In this document: positions 36,947-46,960 of the stretch, in pieces
Position numbering within the stretch: position 1 is the first letter of the stretch
How the letters are laid out: every line of letters starts with the position of its first letter
NCBI GenBank assembly: GCA_021464415.1
Contig: JAKCWG010000903.1
Coordinates: 104,577 to 168,576 of the forward strand
Source: Lonicera japonica
Taxonomy: Eukaryota; Streptophyta; Magnoliopsida; Dipsacales; Caprifoliaceae
Direction of reading: 5' to 3'
Length of the DNA stretch: 64,000 nucleotides
The notes under the pieces: model-generated
Seen by the model: only the letters and a program-made list of their open reading frames with translations
The model's database searches: none
What the model was told of the DNA's origin: nothing
Made by a program: the position numbers and the translations under genes

Positions 36947-38423
36947 TATGAGTACTACAGGCGGCAGAGGCCGCGGAAGGGGAAGGGGAAACGGTGGTAA
37001 GCCGGCTTCGGGACCATGTATTCCCCCTTTCGATATTTGTGAACCATCAAATAAACCTCAAGGAACCATGGTTCCTTATCAAATTAACCCTACACCAGTA
37101 GTTAACCAATATACTGTTTTAGGACAAATTCCCCAACCAAAATCTTACAACCAAGCCTTAGCTAATAAACCAAAAGCCAATGATCCTTACGACATTGAGC
37201 ACAAACCAAATCCTTTGAGACAAAGCCAACAAAGTTCTGGCCCAGCTCCAAGCCCATATATAACCAAATATATCCAAAACTTGTTTTATGTAGAACCTCA
37301 TATGACAGGAATGGATAACCCAGCCCAATTAGCTAAACAGTTTTATCCACCGGGATGGCATTTCACCCCTGTCCATCCTAGTAAAACCCTCAAATATTAT
37401 AACCGAATTTTAATAACTACAGATTCTATATTTATCAAACCAATTTTTGATAGAAATAATCCCTCTATTGTTATTTTCCATTCACTATATATTAAAAAGA
37501 TAATGCTCATGGAAGAATGGGGAAGACACCCAGCTGAGTTAGTCCCTCTTGAAGGAACTGAAGAATTCTATTCTTGCCATGATTATATCGAAGCATGGAT
37601 GAAAATACTCCTATTTCAAAATGAGTCTTTCAGCCATTCTTGGTTTGTTCAATTTGACCAAAAATTTAAATGGTCTTTCCCTTGCTGGTTCATCCGATGG
37701 TGGGATATGTTCGGTTTAAATATGGACATTCTCCCTAGACTTATTGTTGATCAGGTAAATTGGTTTGAAAAAATTTGCCCAGAAATTGGTAATACTTACA
37801 TGCTAATTTTAACCCTTTTTGCTTCCAGATACAAAGTCCCTTGGATTGTAAAATGGGAATTCCATTTGATTAAAAGCCCGGTGATTGAACAATGGGTACA
37901 GACTTCAGGTACCTCCCAAGCACTTGTTAAACACCATGCTCCATTTGACATGTTTGCCAGACAAGTCTTTGTCAAATGGTGGGATAAATTTGATTTATCA
38001 AGAATTGTTAACCAAGTGCAAAAGGAATTCCCAGAAAACCCTAAAATCGAATTTTCCCCAGCTCCTATTCAAAGTAGCCTCACAATTCCATACTCAAATA
38101 AATCCCAAACTTCTGAGCCCAAACTCAAACAAAAAGAAGAAAGTTTAGTTGAATCCAAGTCAAAGCCCAAAAAATCAAGCCCAACTCCTTCAGTAAAATC
38201 AAATGAAACTTTAGACATAAACAAGTGTTCAAGAGCTCAGTTAAAATTGCTCTTAGCCCAAGCATTGAGTTCAAAGTTATCAGAAAAGGCTAGCGATTCC
38301 GATGAGGAAGAGGTAATGAAGCCAGATGAATCAGATAGCAGGACTGTAACAGGAAAAGAAAAAATAAAAAATTGGTATGAGTCTACATTATTTCAAGATG
38401 ATCAGGATCCATATGATATATAA
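36933..38423 (+). CDS. Endogenous pararetrovirus ORF2 product, function unknown (496 aa)
   Basis: Intact frame overlapping the end of the pol frame by 14 nt (ATG 36933; a second ATG at 36948 just after the pol stop is an alternative). The N-terminus has a glycine/arginine run (GGRGRGRGRGNGGK), often RNA- or nucleic-acid-binding. A Pro/Gln-rich linker follows, then from about residue 110 to 380 a Trp-, Phe- and Tyr-rich folded domain (WHFTPVHPSKTLKYYNRIL, FPCWFIRWWDMFG, VKWWDKFDLSRIV). The C-terminus is Ser/Lys-rich with acidic SDSDEEE. It matches the position and size of florendovirus ORF2. I know of no assigned function and see no catalytic motif. Confidence 0.75.
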   Translation: MQETDMSTTGGRGRGRGRGNGGKPASGPCIPPFDICEPSNKPQGTMVPYQINPTPVVNQYTVLGQIPQPKSYNQALANKPKANDPYDIEHKPNPLRQSQQSSGPAPSPYITKYIQNLFYVEPHMTGMDNPAQLAKQFYPPGWHFTPVHPSKTLKYYNRILITTDSIFIKPIFDRNNPSIVIFHSLYIKKIMLMEEWGRHPAELVPLEGTEEFYSCHDYIEAWMKILLFQNESFSHSWFVQFDQKFKWSFPCWFIRWWDMFGLNMDILPRLIVDQVNWFEKICPEIGNTYMLILTLFASRYKVPWIVKWEFHLIKSPVIEQWVQTSGTSQALVKHHAPFDMFARQVFVKWWDKFDLSRIVNQVQKEFPENPKIEFSPAPIQSSLTIPYSNKSQTSEPKLKQKEESLVESKSKPKKSSPTPSVKSNETLDINKCSRAQLKLLLAQALSSKLSEKASDSDEEEVMKPDESDSRTVTGKEKIKNWYESTLFQDDQDPYDI

Positions 38424-38659
38424 TGTGTTTTCAGTCACTACTTGGACAAATTTCCAAGAAAAGCTAACACTAAATATATTATTGGAATCTAGTCTAAATT
38501 GAAATATGATGACCCATTATTCGGCATCTGACAAAGTTCCAGACAGCCAGAATAAAGAGTTAAAGTTGCAGTTGAGGTCCCACCACTACACAAAGTTGTA
38601 AGATTAGATGCTGCCGGTCGGAGATTTAGTCAAAAGCAAATCAATTAAAGACAAGATTC

Positions 38660-38724
38660 CCCGTGATTGAAGCTCCCGTGATTGAAGCTCCATACCCACT
38701 TGCCCATCTTCAGCTATAAATAAA
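38660..38724 (+). promoter_or_regulatory. Putative pararetroviral promoter: 15-bp tandem repeat and TATA box
   Basis: TATAAATAAA (38715-38724) lies in the intergenic region downstream of ORF2, where caulimovirids carry the promoter of the pregenomic RNA. About 30-55 nt upstream the 15-mer CCGTGATTGAAGCTC is repeated in tandem (about 38661-38690), a possible activator site. The same region contains AATAAA, which in circular pararetroviruses can also serve the transcript end. No expression evidence exists in the sequence. Confidence 0.5.
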
Positions 38725-39050
38725 GCAAAGGAAGAAGGAAGCAGCAGAGTTTTCATTTTCTCAAAATATTGTATCTCATATTTCAAATACTTGTAATCTT
38801 AGCACAATTGTCTGAAGCGATCTTCACAAAGTTGATTTCCTAATCATTCAGTTGTAAGTAAATTTTAAGTTTTAATTTTGTTAAAATTGTTTCAAAGTAA
38901 GCAATTAAGTTCTATTATCTGTATTGAAATTGTTTCTAAGTAAACAATATAATTTTGATTATTATTGTGATATATCCAATATCCGCGCAACTCTCTATAT
39001 TTTCATTAATCCCTTTGATCTTCTTGATTTGCTTCCCCTTTGGATAGAAA

Positions 39051-39141
<91 letters not shown>
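39051..39141 (+). repeat. (TTA)n microsatellite, right flank of the viral insertion
   Basis: About 30 TTA units. The long Tyr-, Ile- or Asn-only frames that can be read across it are translation artefacts. Copia 3' sequence resumes behind it. Confidence 0.95.
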
Positions 39142-39145
<4 letters not shown>

Positions 39146-39565
39146 TACTATTGTAGTTGCCATATAACATTGTCATCTTGCGTAGTTTTATTGGTTTATG
39201 GCATATTGTTTCGAGACATTTCGGACCCAGTTTCATGTTGCATTATGCTGAGATTTTTTTAGATCTTAGCAAGCATCGTGGGCGGATGCTAGGGCCATTT
39301 TAATTTTGGGATATCATGATGTGATCACATTTTGTATGCTTTTCCACATCCCACTATTTGTTGGGTCACAGAGATATATGTGTGTCTAGTATATATATGA
39401 TGTCAGTACCCCTATCGGGTATGATTTTCAATATCGCTATGGCACTTACGATCTCATTTTGGACCAATTATTGAGAATGCTTGCTCTATTTTGGCATCTT
39501 ATTGTGGCCACATATTGTAAAATTAATCTGAGTATTGTTTTAATAACCTGACATAAGTGGGAGAT
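39142..39565 (+). other. 3' untranslated part of the copia element with polypurine tract
   Basis: Continuation of the copia element after the viral insertion; no coding sequence. It ends with the tract TAAGTGGGAGAT (39554-39565) directly before the 3' LTR, the usual copia polypurine motif. Confidence 0.8.
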
Positions 39566-39961
39566 TGTTAGATTATTTATTTGGACTAGCATAGTCAGTG
39601 TTCTTTATTTCTATTATTTGATACTTATGTTAATTTATATGCTGAATATTGTGGGTAGGCTTTATATGTGCTCATTATAATAGGTAGGTGGGCCCACTTA
39701 TTTTAATATAAAGAGAGGCCCCTATCTCTTTCCATTGTGTAGTGTAATTGACTCATTGAGATTGCACAAACTCTTGAGACACTGTGGAATATAGATAGTT
39801 TCTCTCCTCAATAGTAGACACAAGAAAGAGACAACTATGGATTCATCTATTCCAGGTAATCCTTGATTCTAATGCTTATGCGTTATATTGATATTTATAC
39901 ATGCTACAATTTAGGATTATTACGAGGAATTAGTATCGCAAATTCTAGATCTGTTCTTTCA
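39566..39961 (+). repeat. 3' LTR of the copia element
   Basis: 396 bp, TGTTAGATTATTTATTTG ... CTGTTCTTTCA, matching 23183-23584. Confidence 0.9.
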
Positions 39962-40153
39962 TGTAGATTTTGAGTTGGTTTTAAAATTGAGTTTGATTTT
40001 AGATTTTCTATGTGCTCAATTTGGGGTTAAATTTGAACTCTTTATTTTAAGTTTTAATTTTCAATTGTATATATAATTATAGGCATATTTATGGGTATAT
40101 TTATATATGTTACAGAGAGAGAAAGTTTTAAAGAGATAGAAAAAGAGGGATGT

Positions 40154-40310
40154 GATGACAGAGGACGTAATTTATTCTTGGTCTTGATTGATTTTGCCAT
40201 GGATGTGAAGATGGATGACAGAAGAAGTAATTGTTCTTGGTCTTGATTGATTTGCCATGGATGTGAAGATGGAAGACAGAAGATGTGATTTCTTCTTGAT
40301 CTTGATTATA
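40154..40310 (+). repeat. About 60-bp tandem repeat, 2.5 copies
   Basis: Units starting GATGACAG/GAAGACAG at about 40154, 40214 and 40272 share TTCTTGGTCTTGATTGAT and GCCATGGATGTGAAGATGG. The surrounding 39962-40525 is otherwise non-coding AT-rich DNA. Confidence 0.75.
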
Positions 40311-40525
40311 CCCATTTGAGTTGAATTTTAGTTTCTTTGTCTTAAGAGACAAGGAGATTATATACATGACATTAGTTTCAGATTTAAAGAAAGAGGTTGT
40401 GGAGAGATGATAAAATTTTGAGTTAGAGAGAGAGTAAATTGGAAAGGGAGAGGTAAAATGATCCAAAAAACAATTTAACTTTAAGACGACATTAAATTTT
40501 AGGAAGTCAGGTCTAATAAAAATTA

Positions 40526-42235
40526 GGGATAAAAACGTGGAAAACCCTGAAGTTTGAGTTTACTTGCAATGTTGTTCTTGATGTTTAAAAATTTGCAATC
40601 CTTCCCTTAAAGTTGCGATTTGGCCATAAAACTGCCTTTGTAGATGGAAAGTTGAGTTGGCAGCTGACAAGGCGCCATGTCAGCTTTCTCTCTCTTCAAC
40701 TTTTTTTTTTAAAAAAAAAGCTTTAAAATATAATAACTTTTAATACAAAATACGGATATAAATAAAAATTATATATTTGGAATCTAATTATCAATACGAA
40801 CAAAACGAGATCTAATGTGAAGGCAAAATTATCAAAAAATATTTTTTATATATATTATTATATATATTTATTGTATTTAATACAAAGAGAAATAATTAAA
40901 AAATATATTTTAATATTAAAATTTATTCAGATTTAATGATTACAGACATTTTTTAAAATATTAAAATACTAATAAACATGTATACTAATATGTTAAACAT
41001 TTATACTACTCTAAATTGACATTTTGATATATTTATTAAGAAATTTATGCATATTTGTAATAAATTTATTACAAATATGCACTAAATTTTAGGGGTATAG
41101 ACCAAAAGTTATAACATTATATAGATTACTTTTTTTTTTCAAGTACATATAATAAAAATTGTTACCACTTTTCATTAACAAAAATATTAAAAAAAAAAAG
41201 CAATCTAACATTTGTTAGGCACATATAATAATTATAGTAATGTAGCAGTATATATTACTTTTTTTTGCAATGCATATTTATTGTTATAACGTTATAACAA
41301 TAAATTTCCTAATAAATTTATTGGTGAATTGTAATAAATTTATTACAAATATGCATAAATTTCCTAATAAATGCAATAATACATCGAAATGTCAATTTAG
41401 AATAGTATAAATGTTTAACATTTTAGTGTAAATGCTTATTAGTATTTTAAGTATTTTAATATTTTAAAAAATGTTTGTAATAACTAAATTAAAATAAGTT
41501 GGCCTAATTAAGTGCGTATAAATTGACCTAATTTAAATCTAATATATATATATATATAAATTATGTGAGAGAAATTATACTTTTTTTATTCAAGGTGGAT
41601 AATGCATTTAAAGCGCTCAGATCGTCTCTAACAATAAAACCTATAAATTATGGATTCTAATTAAAATTATTTAATTGAAATCTACTGATTAAAACCTATA
41701 AATTAAGATATATTTTAGTACAGAATAATTCAAGAGAGAAAAAAAAAATGTTGCATAAAATAACACATAACTTGTATAATTAGTATCATATTTTAAAAAA
41801 TGTTTGTAATAACTAAATCTAAATAAATTTTAATATTAAAATAAATTTTTTATTTATATTTCTCTTTGTATTAATTGAAATAAAAATATATTAAAAATAT
41901 AATATTTTTTTTTGATAACTTTGTTGTCACAACAGATCTCGTGTTATTCGTCTCGATAATTTGATTCCAAATATATAATTTTTTATTTAAATCCATATTT
42001 TGTATTAAAAGTTACTATATTTTAAAGTTGTTTTTTTTTAAAAAAAAAGGTTGAAGAGAGAGAAAGCTGACGTGGCGTGCCACGTCAGCTTTCTGTTACC
42101 TCCGTTACTTCATTTAGCTACAGGGGCAGTTTTATAACCAAATCGCAACTTTAAGAGAAAGATTGCAAATTTTTAAACATTAGGAGCAACATTACAAGTG
42201 AATTCAAATTTTAGAGTTTTTCATGTTTTTATCCC
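40526..42235. mobile_element. Long-terminal-inverted-repeat DNA element, non-coding (1.7 kb)
   Basis: The left end GGGATAAAAACGTGG and the right end (reversed) GGGATAAAAACATG continue as inverted arms of at least 560 bp. Shared blocks include TTGCAATCYTTCYCTTAAAG, TTGCGATTTGG, GCTTTCTCTCTCTTCAAC and ATTACAAATATGCA near the centre. The right arm carries extra sequence (about 41500-41760) and an 11-bp palindrome GCTGACGTGGC/GCCACGTCAGC at 42066-42089. No transposase. The structure suggests a MULE-like or foldback element; I could not identify a target duplication. Confidence 0.7.
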
Positions 42236-42379
42236 CTCACTATCACTTAAACATTTCAGGTTATGCACGTGATATGCTCTTCGGAGATGTATATACACTC
42301 CTTTACATAATCTTCTTTAATTTTCAATTTTCTTTAATTATTATTGCTTTTAGGTTTTAATGTAATATATTTTCAACTA

Positions 42380-43000
42380 GTTAATAAATTCCTAATGTTT
42401 TCCTTTTCGATTTTGCACAATTTCTTGAATTACCAAGCAAGAACATATACATTATATAATCACTTGCACTGTTGTTTTTCCCCCAATTAAAAAAATTATA
42501 TTTTAAAGCATTTTTTGGTAATAACTTAAAACAAAATAGAAATTAAAGACTTAATTTGTGTAAGAAGCTAAAAAATAAGTTGAGGCATGTAATGAGATGA
42601 TCTCTATATCATACTCATTTTTATGAGTAGATCTCATTCATTAATTTATGTGAAAAATTTTTCTTCTCCAACTTGCAAATTTTTTTTTTATATAGGAAAA
42701 GTCAAAATGTAAGAAAAATCTAACCACATGTCTCATCTTATTTTCCAATTTCTCATAAAAATTAACTGCTTTTTGTTTTTATTTTCCATCATGTTATCAT
42801 ATGGACCCTAAACTAAAAAAGTTGTGTTCCATAGATCGAGTTTAATTAATAGTATTTATATCACTTCTTACATCTGAAATTAATATTCACATTTTCTCTT
42901 GAAAATAAGTGGACTTATTAATTTTTTATTAAAAAACTTCTTCTTTCACGTGCATTTGCATCTACTAGGATCTCCGGTAATTAAAAAATGAAAACGACCA
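42380..43000. repeat. Diverged copy of 21490-22090
   Basis: Same ordered blocks as at 21490-22090, including the small palindrome ACTCATTTTTATGAGT. The rest of 42236-43424 shows no gene, but lies just downstream (3') of the DC1 gene and may include its terminator region. Confidence 0.6.
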
Positions 43001-43424
43001 AGCCTCTTCGCCCAGTTGTATAAGGCCAAGTCTATCACTATAACAATCCACAAGATCGATTTTCGAGGTTGTCAAAATAATGCCTGACTATCGACAGCCA
43101 CGCGTAGTGAGCGAAGATTGGTCTAAATACGCAAAAGTTAATCCGAACACCTTGTGGAGTAACCTTCGAATAAAATAAAATAAATGAAAACTATGTGAAG
43201 ATAATATGACCTAGTTAGATTAGTTGTTGTCTCTACTAGTTAGAATTACCTTGAATGAATTATCTATTATCATAAGGCATATCTTATTTATTTAGAAGTA
43301 AATTGGAACTTTCTGAAACAAGAAGAAAAAAAATAAAAAGAATTAAATCATCTGTTTAACACACTTATTTCGAATCATACATAAATCAAAGAAATAGTAG
43401 AAGGCGTGGCGCTACAGTAACTAA

Positions 43425-43571
43425 CTATGAAGTGGATGGCAGGGATTCGACAATATCATAACAGCAGTTGGGGCAGAGCTGAAAATTGCAACGAGCGCAT
43501 TCTAGGACCGGAATACCATTCCGACTTCGACCACACTGGCTACAAATGGAAGGGAACTTGCTCTTACTTTT
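43425..43571 (-). pseudogene. Lost C-terminal DC1 half-module beyond an in-frame TGA
   Basis: After the TGA at 43574-43572 the same frame stays open for 48 codons to TAG at 43427-43425. It encodes ICSQCGRSRNGIPVLECARC and NFQLCPNCC, the typical last cluster of this protein family. The stop is therefore a nonsense mutation (or a genuine readthrough site) and not the ancestral end. Confidence 0.8.
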
Positions 43572-45306
43572 TCAAACAAATACGAGCGGGTGTGGGTGAT
43601 TCTCGACTTGAAGGGTGCCACCGAACTTGACATTCTCGTACCCATCAAAAGGTTTGATGCATTTGGTATGAAAAGATTGGTCGCACTGACGGCAGTGATA
43701 GAGCCAGTAGTTAGGGTGTATATCTTCCTCGCAAATTTCACAAATAAAATCATCTGGATGGTAGCTAAAAGGGGGATATGATAGGGTGAGCGGGTGATGA
43801 TCCCATTCATGCTTAAAAGTCCGTGACAAATTGACGCAACAGATTGCAAGATTAAATTCGCTGCAGGTTGCACATCCATATATGGTACGACTAAAATTAT
43901 TACAGCCACTGCACCTGTTGTTGGAAATTTGAGCTTCAAGTTTTAGGGGGTGCTCGTGGGCATCATGTTTGATTGCTTTCGGTAAACAAGCACAGTGCAC
44001 ATCAAGTCTGAAGTTACATGTCGAACACTTAAAAGAAAATCCACTTGTAAATTTTTTGCACAAATCACACTGACTGTAGTTGAAAAAAATACTTTTTCCT
44101 ATATTGAGAGAGGGGGTGTTGTGCGTGCAATGGGTGTTGTATTTCTCCGGGCAATTCTGCACAACATTTGTGCAAAAAGAAATTGCAGTCTCTGCACGTG
44201 TAAAACGGAACTGATATCGGCCGCAAGCACCCAAGCACCCTCTGCATAGTTCTGTATTTATCATCTCCGCATCATCACTTTGAACGTCAAGGAGGATTAA
44301 TGGATGCTCATGACTTGGATGGAAAATCTCTCGTGCTAGATCATTAACATCTTCTAGGCTGATCAATTTGACATATTGGCTTATTGCATCAACTGATTTA
44401 TCACGTAGTGGAAAATTCATAAGATCGGAATCGAGATACTCTTCAACAGCGCTGAAACCAAGAAGTTAAATAAAAATTTGTTAGACAAGATATAAGAACG
44501 ATCGTCCATGTGAGAAGCAACGAAACAAAATTAATAAAAATTATTTTTGCACGCACAAACACAGCAAAAAATACGTTATAAAGAAGTGTGGAAAACCTCA
44601 ATGTCAAAGGCTCTTTCTCTACTATTGCACACTTGAGATGGAAAAAATATCTGCATAGGGCGCACTGATAATTCCAATAGCTTGGGTGCAGTTTCTTATG
44701 GCAAATACGGCAAAATTGTTTGAATTTGTGATAGTTGATAGGAAGAGAAAAAGCGAGAACGAGAGGGTGATCGTCATAACTACGTGTGATGGTTCTTGGT
44801 AACATAGCACAGGTCTTGTGGATCCAAAAAGGACATGTGGTACAGCGATAGGAAACATCTTCTTCTTTTGTACCACAAGCATCACAGACAAACAGAGACG
44901 ACCTTTCCACAAAGGTTAATGGGTGGTGATGACCTTCGTGCTCAACCTCTCTCTTTTCTGAAGCGCAATGTATATGGACATCAAACTCACAATTAGAACA
45001 ATGGTAGGTGAACCATTTCCAATCATCAATTTTGCACACACTACATATACATTCGGAGTTGGAATAAGGCGGTTGTAAAAGTAAGGTAAGAGGGTGTTCT
45101 ATATGCATAGGATGGTTGATCTGCTTTGGTAGTTCCGCGCACTTCTTGTGTAAAATGTATTTACATTCACTACAAGTGTACGCAGAGCCTATGATTGACT
45201 CTCTACAAACATCACATAGAAGTTCCTCGTCACCTTTGTTTCTTTGAGCTTCGTCAATAAGCTTAAGAGGATGTTCATGTTCATGGCTAAAATGTTTCTC
45301 CTCCAT
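43572..45306 (-). CDS. DC1-domain (Cys/His-rich C1-like) protein, two exons, C-terminally truncated
   Basis: Exon 1 is 45306-44597 and exon 2 is 44451-43572, joined across a 145-bp intron with GT at 44596 and CAG at 44454-44452. The join keeps the frame (reading LTLSAVEEYLDSDL). Product 529 aa. The repeated pattern H-x-HPL ... C-x2-C ... C-x2-C ... H-x2-C identifies plant DC1 zinc-binding modules. Four are in exon 1 (residues about 10-56, 63-115, 120-168, 173-228) and more follow in exon 2. DC1 proteins are plant-specific, often in large families; some respond to stress or hormones, but biochemical roles are mostly unknown. The fifth module is scrambled by paired indels and the last Cys cluster lies beyond a premature TGA. 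It may be a decaying copy. Confidence 0.85.
44452..44596 (-). other. Intron of the DC1 gene
   Basis: 145 bp, AT-rich, donor GAG|GTTTTC and acceptor TTTCAG|CGC on the minus strand. Without splicing exon 1 would run into hydrophobic low-complexity codons and a stop at 44443, whereas the spliced frame continues smoothly. Confidence 0.8.
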
Positions 45307-45440
45307 CTCCGAAATGATAGAAAATGGAACTTATGACAATGGCTAATAACAAGAAATGAAATAGAGTAAGAGAAGAAGGGAGGCCAAAAACAAACTACAA
45401 AAGGGCTAACAACTGGTAACACACAGGACCTTAGTTGTTG

Positions 45441-45448
45441 ATTTATAT
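45441..45448 (-). promoter_or_regulatory. Possible TATA box of the DC1 gene
   Basis: CATATAAAT on the minus strand about 135 nt upstream of the start codon, at a plausible distance for a plant promoter with a short leader. Motif evidence only. Confidence 0.4.
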
Positions 45449-45589
45449 GAAGCTTTAGCTTCCCTGTTATTTAAACAATAAAATAAGAACCTAATTTTAT
45501 CATGATTTAACTGAAAGAATTAATATTTAAACACAAATGAGGATTATTTTGTGACAAAATAAAGTGAAAATGGATGTGTCATTTCTATA

Positions 45590-46960
45590 AAACAAATTAA
45601 TAATATAATAGAATGTGTGCAATTAGAGATATTGCTTTATTCTTATCCCACATAGGGGGTTAGGAAGGATCTTATTAATTAAGGTGGCACTATTAATTAA
45701 ACGCGGATGTTTAACTTACACCTGGTATAAAATAGAGATCTGTTAATAATTTTTTTCTCAATTTCGTAAATCATCAATCTAAGGGTTAAATTTGATCATT
45801 ATTGTAAATCAAATATGCATGCAAAAAATTAAATTAATTGGAGTTGTAAAAGTCCCTCATCATAATCATGCTATGTATTAAATGATGAGCATATCTTATA
45901 AAATTTAAATAAAATTAAGTGTGTCAATTAAATAGTTACAAATAATTGATTGATTTGAAAATCTGTTTACTTGATCAACTCAAAACTAACTTCTCATATA
46001 GTGGAATTGATGAATTACGACTCTAATAAAAAATTATTATTGGATTTAATCTTACACTAATGCAATTTAAAACCTTGCCTTAATTAAACTTACCATGATA
46101 TATTTCTTGAAATATGTTTCCCTCCACTAATTATTGATTAATCATATGTTTCATACTTAGTAAAAGGCGCTCAGATATGTTTGTCGTAAAAACGGACCAA
46201 GAATAAAGTATTATTTGTTTAATTTTGTTATTAGTACTTGTTAAATGCTATTTGCTACAGGACTAAAAACATAAAATTCCATTGTCATACCCATTCACAT
46301 TTGTATCCTTTATATTAAATTAATTATTTTGAAATTACTTAGATTAAATCCATGGACACTATAATTCTAGGGTAAATAGTCTCTCTTACTCTTAAGTCAG
46401 GAGCCTTATATATATACTAGTTCGTAACTCGTACCAATGGCACTATTACTAAAAACATTATTCAATTTTAACCATACAATTTTTTAATCATTATAAATTC
46501 TACAGCCATATTTTAAACTCATTACCCTCTATTATATAGTTATATACTGGCCTATCAATGTATTTATTATAATTGTGCATATATTTTTATGTAATCTTTA
46601 TGTTTGCTATGCAAAATTTCAAATGACTTCTTTTTAACTTTTTTCCTAGAAAAATATAAGAATGTAAACACAAAACCCATTAGGATAATTGTCAAACATA
46701 TTCTTCCTTCCAAGATGGGAAACCTTGTGATATATTCTTACATATATAAAATATTTCTTTTATTTCCAAAGAAAAAAATATACATACCCCCACCCCCACC
46801 GGCCCCAAGTATCTATTCCTTTGAAAGAAAAAGGACCTATGTTAGCTGTTATATTCCTTTCTTCATCACAGAAAACAATTAGGAATGTAAAGGGGATAAG
46901 GGGATATTGCTTTGAATTTTTATAGTGGTATATGAAACTACGTAAAGACGTGTTAGGTTT
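45590..46960 (+). repeat. Tandem intergenic duplication, unit 1
   Basis: The order of blocks (ATAATCATG, AAATAATTGATTGATTTG, ACCATGATATATTTCTT, TTAGTAAAAGG, TTACTCTTAAGTCA, a CC-rich stretch near 46790) is repeated in the next unit about 1.35 kb further on. It is non-coding; the C-rich stretch yields only spurious proline frames. Confidence 0.7.

Larger units (their letters stand above)
31160..39050 (+). mobile_element. Endogenous caulimovirid (florendovirus-like), about 7.9 kb
   Basis: One genome-length unit with movement protein, then capsid-type zinc knuckle, aspartic protease, RT and RNase H, then a separate downstream ORF, and no integrase or LTR. That set and order, with the extra ORF after pol, is the layout described for florendoviruses, endogenous members of Caulimoviridae in many angiosperms. 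Coding strands are A-rich, unlike the surrounding copia. It is bounded on both sides by (TTA)n. Lesions I can see are one frameshift and one in-frame stop between movement protein and pol, so it is not expressible as an intact polyprotein. I found no exact TGGTATCAGAGC primer site. Confidence 0.85.
23183..39961 (+). mobile_element. Ty1/copia retrotransposon, degenerate, with two nested insertions
   Basis: It has LTRs at both ends (23183-23584 and 39566-39961), a tRNA-Met PBS, a gag-pol region in copia order (protease, GAG-pre-integrase, integrase, RT, RNase H) and a polypurine tract. It spans 16.8 kb only because an LTR element (23771-27114) and an endogenous pararetrovirus (about 31160-39050) sit inside it. 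Flanking 5-mers are CATAG and TGTAG, so the target duplication has decayed. The LTRs differ at roughly 9% of positions by eye, making it the oldest layer here. The lineage within copia was not assigned. Confidence 0.9.

Noticed and set aside
38924..39262. Long Tyr-, Ile- or Asn-rich open frames on both strands
   Set aside because: They are translations of the (TTA)n microsatellite, with no start or composition of a real gene.
43502..43939. Alternative minus-strand frame across DC1 exon 2
   Set aside because: It reads the DC1 exon out of frame; the Cys/His pattern is in the other frame.
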